Source: Bacteroidales bacterium UBA2714
Lineage (GTDB): Bacteria > Bacteroidota > Bacteroidia > Bacteroidales > P3
DNA length: 32,338 nucleotides
Reading direction: 5' to 3'
Assembly (NCBI GenBank): GCA_002354035.1
Contig: DEKU01000062.1
Location: 1 to 32,338, forward strand
Below the pieces are notes generated by a model. The model searched no databases, had not been told where the DNA came from, and was given only the letters and a program-made list of their open reading frames with translations. The position numbers were made by a program, and so were the translations under genes. This document shows, one piece after another, positions 30,090 through 32,338 of this stretch (the first letter of the stretch is position 1; the number at the start of each line of letters is the position of its first letter).

Positions 30090-31018
30090 GGTTTGGCGTT
30101 TTGCGAGCCACATGCGTCGAGCATCCGGAGCTCGTAGTTCTTGCGGTCTTTGGTGACAATCACATCCAGGCACAGCCCCGTGAAGAGGGAGAGCAGAGCC
30201 GCCAGCAGCATGAACATGGCGACGATGAGGGTGGGGAAACGGGGCACGAGGCTGGTGTGGAAATACTCTATCAGGACTGGCACGAGCATTCCTACCCCCA
30301 CAAGGGCAAGCAGCAGCGCCAGCCAGCTGAAGAATCGCAGCGGGCGGTATTCCTTGTAGAGAATCATGATGGTCTTGAGCACGCTGAGGCCGTCGGCCAG
30401 GGTGTTCAGCTTCGACACACTCCCCGCAGGGCGGTCGCGATAGGTTACCGGCACCTCGCGGAGTGCGAAACGGCGGTCAAGGGCGTGGATGGTCATCTCG
30501 GTCTCAATCTCGAAGTTGCCCGACATGACGGGGAAGTTCTTCACAAACGGGCGGCTGAAAGCGCGGTAGCCCGTCATGATGTCGTGGATGTCGGTATGCC
30601 AAAAGCGGCGTATCAGCCAGCGGACCACTCGGTTGCCGCTGTTGTGGAAGGGCCGCTTGTTCTGCTCGAAATAGGTGGACGACAGGCGGTCGCCAATCAC
30701 CATGTCGGCTGTGCCGTCAGCGATGGGCTGGATCAGCTCCCGGGCCTGGGAGGCGGGATAAGTGTCGTCGCCGTCTGCCATCAAGTAAACGTCTGCCTCC
30801 ACCTCGCGGAACATGCGGCGAATCACATTGCCCTTGCCCTGCATGGGCTCGTGGCGCACGATGGCTCCCGCCGCTGTGGCGGCTTGTGCCGTTCCGTCGG
30901 TGGAGTTGTTGTCGTAGACGTAGATGTCGGCCTCCGGCACAGCCTGGCGGAAGCCCTCCACCACCTTGGCGATGGTGGGCTCTTCGTTGTAGCATGGCAG
31001 CAGAACGGCAATCTTCAT
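30086..31018 (-). CDS. GT2 glycosyltransferase, GtrB/DPM1-like
   Basis: This 310-residue protein has an N-terminal GT-A domain and two C-terminal membrane segments (about 231-253 and 262-287), the layout of polyprenyl-phosphate sugar synthases such as GtrB. Motifs are VLLPCYNEEPTIAKVV (5-20), DNNSTDGT (36-43), the metal-binding DGDD (82-85), QGKGNVIR, and MTGYRAFSRPF (148-158). It probably loads a sugar from a nucleotide donor onto undecaprenyl phosphate on the cytoplasmic side. It is followed directly by the polytopic gene and preceded by marC (17-bp gap). No GtrA-type flippase gene is in the window. Confidence 0.92.
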   Translation of the reverse strand: MKIAVLLPCYNEEPTIAKVVEGFRQAVPEADIYVYDNNSTDGTAQAATAAGAIVRHEPMQGKGNVIRRMFREVEADVYLMADGDDTYPASQARELIQPIADGTADMVIGDRLSSTYFEQNKRPFHNSGNRVVRWLIRRFWHTDIHDIMTGYRAFSRPFVKNFPVMSGNFEIETEMTIHALDRRFALREVPVTYRDRPAGSVSKLNTLADGLSVLKTIMILYKEYRPLRFFSWLALLLALVGVGMLVPVLIEYFHTSLVPRFPTLIVAMFMLLAALLSLFTGLCLDVIVTKDRKNYELRMLDACGSQNAKP

Positions 31019-31035
31019 GGCGGGTGAGGGTCGGT

Positions 31036-31623
31036 TTAGATGTTAAGGTTGTGAATCATGCTGCCCAGATTCGTGGTCAACAGCTTGACGCCGATGGCCA
31101 GCAGGACAACCCCGAAGAATTTGCGGAGGATGGAGATGAGCGTGCCTCCCAGCAGGCGTTCCAGACGGTCGATATAGCGCAACACGATGTAGTCAATCGT
31201 AATGTTCACCAGCAGGGCTATCAAGATGTTGATGTCGTCATATTCAGCACGGAGGGAGATGATGGTGGTCAGCGCACCCGGGCCGGCAATGAGCGGAAAG
31301 GCGATGGGCACCACCGTGGAGCCGCCGCCTCCAGCCTCGTTCTTGAAGATTTCCACCCCCAGAATCATCTCGAAGGCCATGATAAAAAGCACAATGGAGC
31401 CAGCCACGGCAAAGGACTGGATGTCGACCCCGAAGAGTTTCAAGGCTGCATCGCCGAGGAAAAAGAAGATGACAAAAATGAGCAGCGAGATGAGCGCCGC
31501 GAAGAGGGGGTTGTATTTGTTGCCGCTGTGTTTGAGTGAGAGGAAAATGGGGATGGAGCCCGTGATGTCGATGATGGCAAACAGGACGAGGAAGGCTCCT
31601 ACAATTTCTTTAAAGTCTATCAT
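31036..31623 (-). CDS. MarC family integral membrane protein
   Basis: This 195-residue protein has six membrane segments and the MarC signatures: FLVLFAIIDITGSIPIFLSL near the N-terminus, GSIVLFIMAFEMILG in the middle, and VVPIAFPLIAGPGALTTIIS. Despite the name (multiple antibiotic resistance) the family's transport substrate is not established. It lies 27 bp after the Gre-like gene and 17 bp before the glycosyltransferase, so it is probably transcribed with both. Confidence 0.94.
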   Translation of the reverse strand: MIDFKEIVGAFLVLFAIIDITGSIPIFLSLKHSGNKYNPLFAALISLLIFVIFFFLGDAALKLFGVDIQSFAVAGSIVLFIMAFEMILGVEIFKNEAGGGGSTVVPIAFPLIAGPGALTTIISLRAEYDDINILIALLVNITIDYIVLRYIDRLERLLGGTLISILRKFFGVVLLAIGVKLLTTNLGSMIHNLNI

Positions 31624-31650
31624 GCTTGGATTGTTTCGTTATGTGTGTTT

Positions 31651-32127
31651 CTATAATATTTCGATGATTGTTTGAGTGACACCGTTAAAGGTGAAAGTGT
31701 CGCCAGCGGCTTTCCCCTTCAAAGCCAAATAAACAGGGGTCTGGGCGCTGATGGCGAAGTAGACTTCCTGCGTGAGCTGCTCGGGAGCGCGGTGGGGCAC
31801 GAGGAATTTGCCGGCCCCGATGCTGAGGAAGAACCGTTGCTTGTCGGTGATGACGATGGCTCCGTGGTCGGCTTTTTCCATGGGGGGCGCGGCCAGCAGC
31901 GACTGCAAAACCCTGATGCCGGCGTTGGCGTGGGAGAGCTGCTTGGCATACATGTCGCGTGTGCGCATCATCTTGGTGCGGTAAGAGTCGTAGCGGTCCA
32001 CATTGGCCCCATAGTCGTTGCTTTGCTGCTGGGCCGAGTCCATCTCACGCTTTGCGGTGTCGGCCAGCTCTTTTTGCTGGTCGAGACAGGCTTGGATGAT
32101 TTGTATGCGTCGTTGTTGGCGGTTCAT
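31651..32127 (-). CDS. GreA/GreB-like small protein
   Basis: This 158-residue protein has a helical, basic N-terminal half (MNRQQRRIQIIQACLDQQKE to about residue 80) and a C-terminal domain with VYFAISAQTPVYLALKGKAAGDTF, which resembles the FKBP-like C-terminal domain of Gre transcript-cleavage factors. The acidic coiled-coil tip of Gre factors is not evident. A role at RNA polymerase is therefore possible but not secure. It is first in the six-gene minus-strand run that ends with the O-acetylation genes. Confidence 0.75.
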   Translation of the reverse strand: MNRQQRRIQIIQACLDQQKELADTAKREMDSAQQQSNDYGANVDRYDSYRTKMMRTRDMYAKQLSHANAGIRVLQSLLAAPPMEKADHGAIVITDKQRFFLSIGAGKFLVPHRAPEQLTQEVYFAISAQTPVYLALKGKAAGDTFTFNGVTQTIIEIL

Positions 32128-32230
32128 GACAATGAATTTTATTTAGGAACAGAGAAAACCGTTTTTTATTGTACAGGGTTTGAAAAAATTATAGGTTGTA
32201 GATTCAACCTCGAAGTGCAACACTGTTGTG

Positions 32231-32238
32231 CAAAGATA
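32231..32238 (-). promoter_or_regulatory. Promoter -7 element for the Gre-like to AlgX-like operon
   Basis: On the minus strand this reads TATCTTTG, a perfect TAnnTTTG about 100 bp before the ATG at 32127. No other strong promoter match was noticed in the run of genes downstream. The sequence from 32240 to the right edge holds no gene that I can support. Confidence 0.55.
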
Positions 32239-32338
32239 GCAAGAATTTTTGTTTTGGCGAAGAAAAGTTCAGAAGTTTGCCCGTACCCTGGACAATCACG
32301 CAAAAGAACTTGGTCCGATTGACAGCGTCGCCGCCTGG

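Noticed and set aside
1..32338. CRISPR arrays, tRNA or rRNA genes
   Set aside because: No regularly spaced repeat-spacer pattern and no tRNA-like cloverleaf or rRNA core sequence was seen in the intergenic regions.

Overview
The window looks like a chromosomal segment from a member of the Bacteroidales (Bacteroidota). The evidence is a GC-rich genome with AT-rich leaders, repeated matches to the Bacteroidetes -7 promoter element TAnnTTTG, the rpmG-DUF4295 ribosomal pair, many signal peptides and lipoproteins ending in a Cys lipobox, and typical Bacteroidales families (subtype B tannase, BspA-like LRR, C_GCAxxG_C_C, DHOD-like protein). I cannot name a genus from the sequence alone.

Layout. 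1-2910: the 5' part of a transketolase C-terminal subunit gene, into which a three-gene AT-rich restriction-modification cassette (beta-class methyltransferase, winged-helix protein, MjaI-like endonuclease) has been inserted. A 125-126 bp direct repeat flanks the cassette. The repeat is the first ~120 bp of the transketolase gene, complete on the left and frameshifted on the right. 2924-7687: a minus-strand run of accessory genes (GyrI-like, RhuM-Fic, membrane protein, secreted YD-type protein, tannase lipoprotein). 7953-10197: plus-strand YjbH-like outer-membrane protein pair and a small putative lipoprotein, ending at a strong terminator. 10657-13461: minus-strand vWA protein, transketolase N-terminal subunit and a small lipoprotein. 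13628-18304: plus-strand yidC, nhaD and an SLT-like membrane protein. 18664-19027: rpmG and a DUF4295 gene. 19340-22684: minus-strand DnaQ-like exonuclease, kdsA, four-helix-bundle protein and DHOD-like protein. 22931-23599: a membrane-anchored TPR protein, separated from galM by a bidirectional terminator. 23680-25274: galM, a C_GCAxxG_C_C protein and a 39-codon remnant of an MBOAT gene. 25337-25900: a secreted LRR protein. 26073-32127: a probable six-gene minus-strand operon (Gre-like, marC, GtrB-like glycosyltransferase, GtrC-like polytopic protein, MBOAT, AlgX/AlgJ-like) that looks like an envelope glycan decoration module.

How the parts relate. The two transketolase halves must act together but lie about 11.7 kb apart. 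The C-terminal half now sits at the end of the R-M operon, 13 bp after the endonuclease stop codon. The last four genes of the right-hand operon fit a pathway in which a sugar is put on a polyprenyl carrier, transferred at the outer face of the membrane, and then O-acetylated. The strongest unusual observation is the R-M insertion with a long target duplication. Other points are a degenerate nuclease-like tail on the methyltransferase, an MBOAT remnant about 2 kb from an intact MBOAT gene, and several unexplained intergenic structures.
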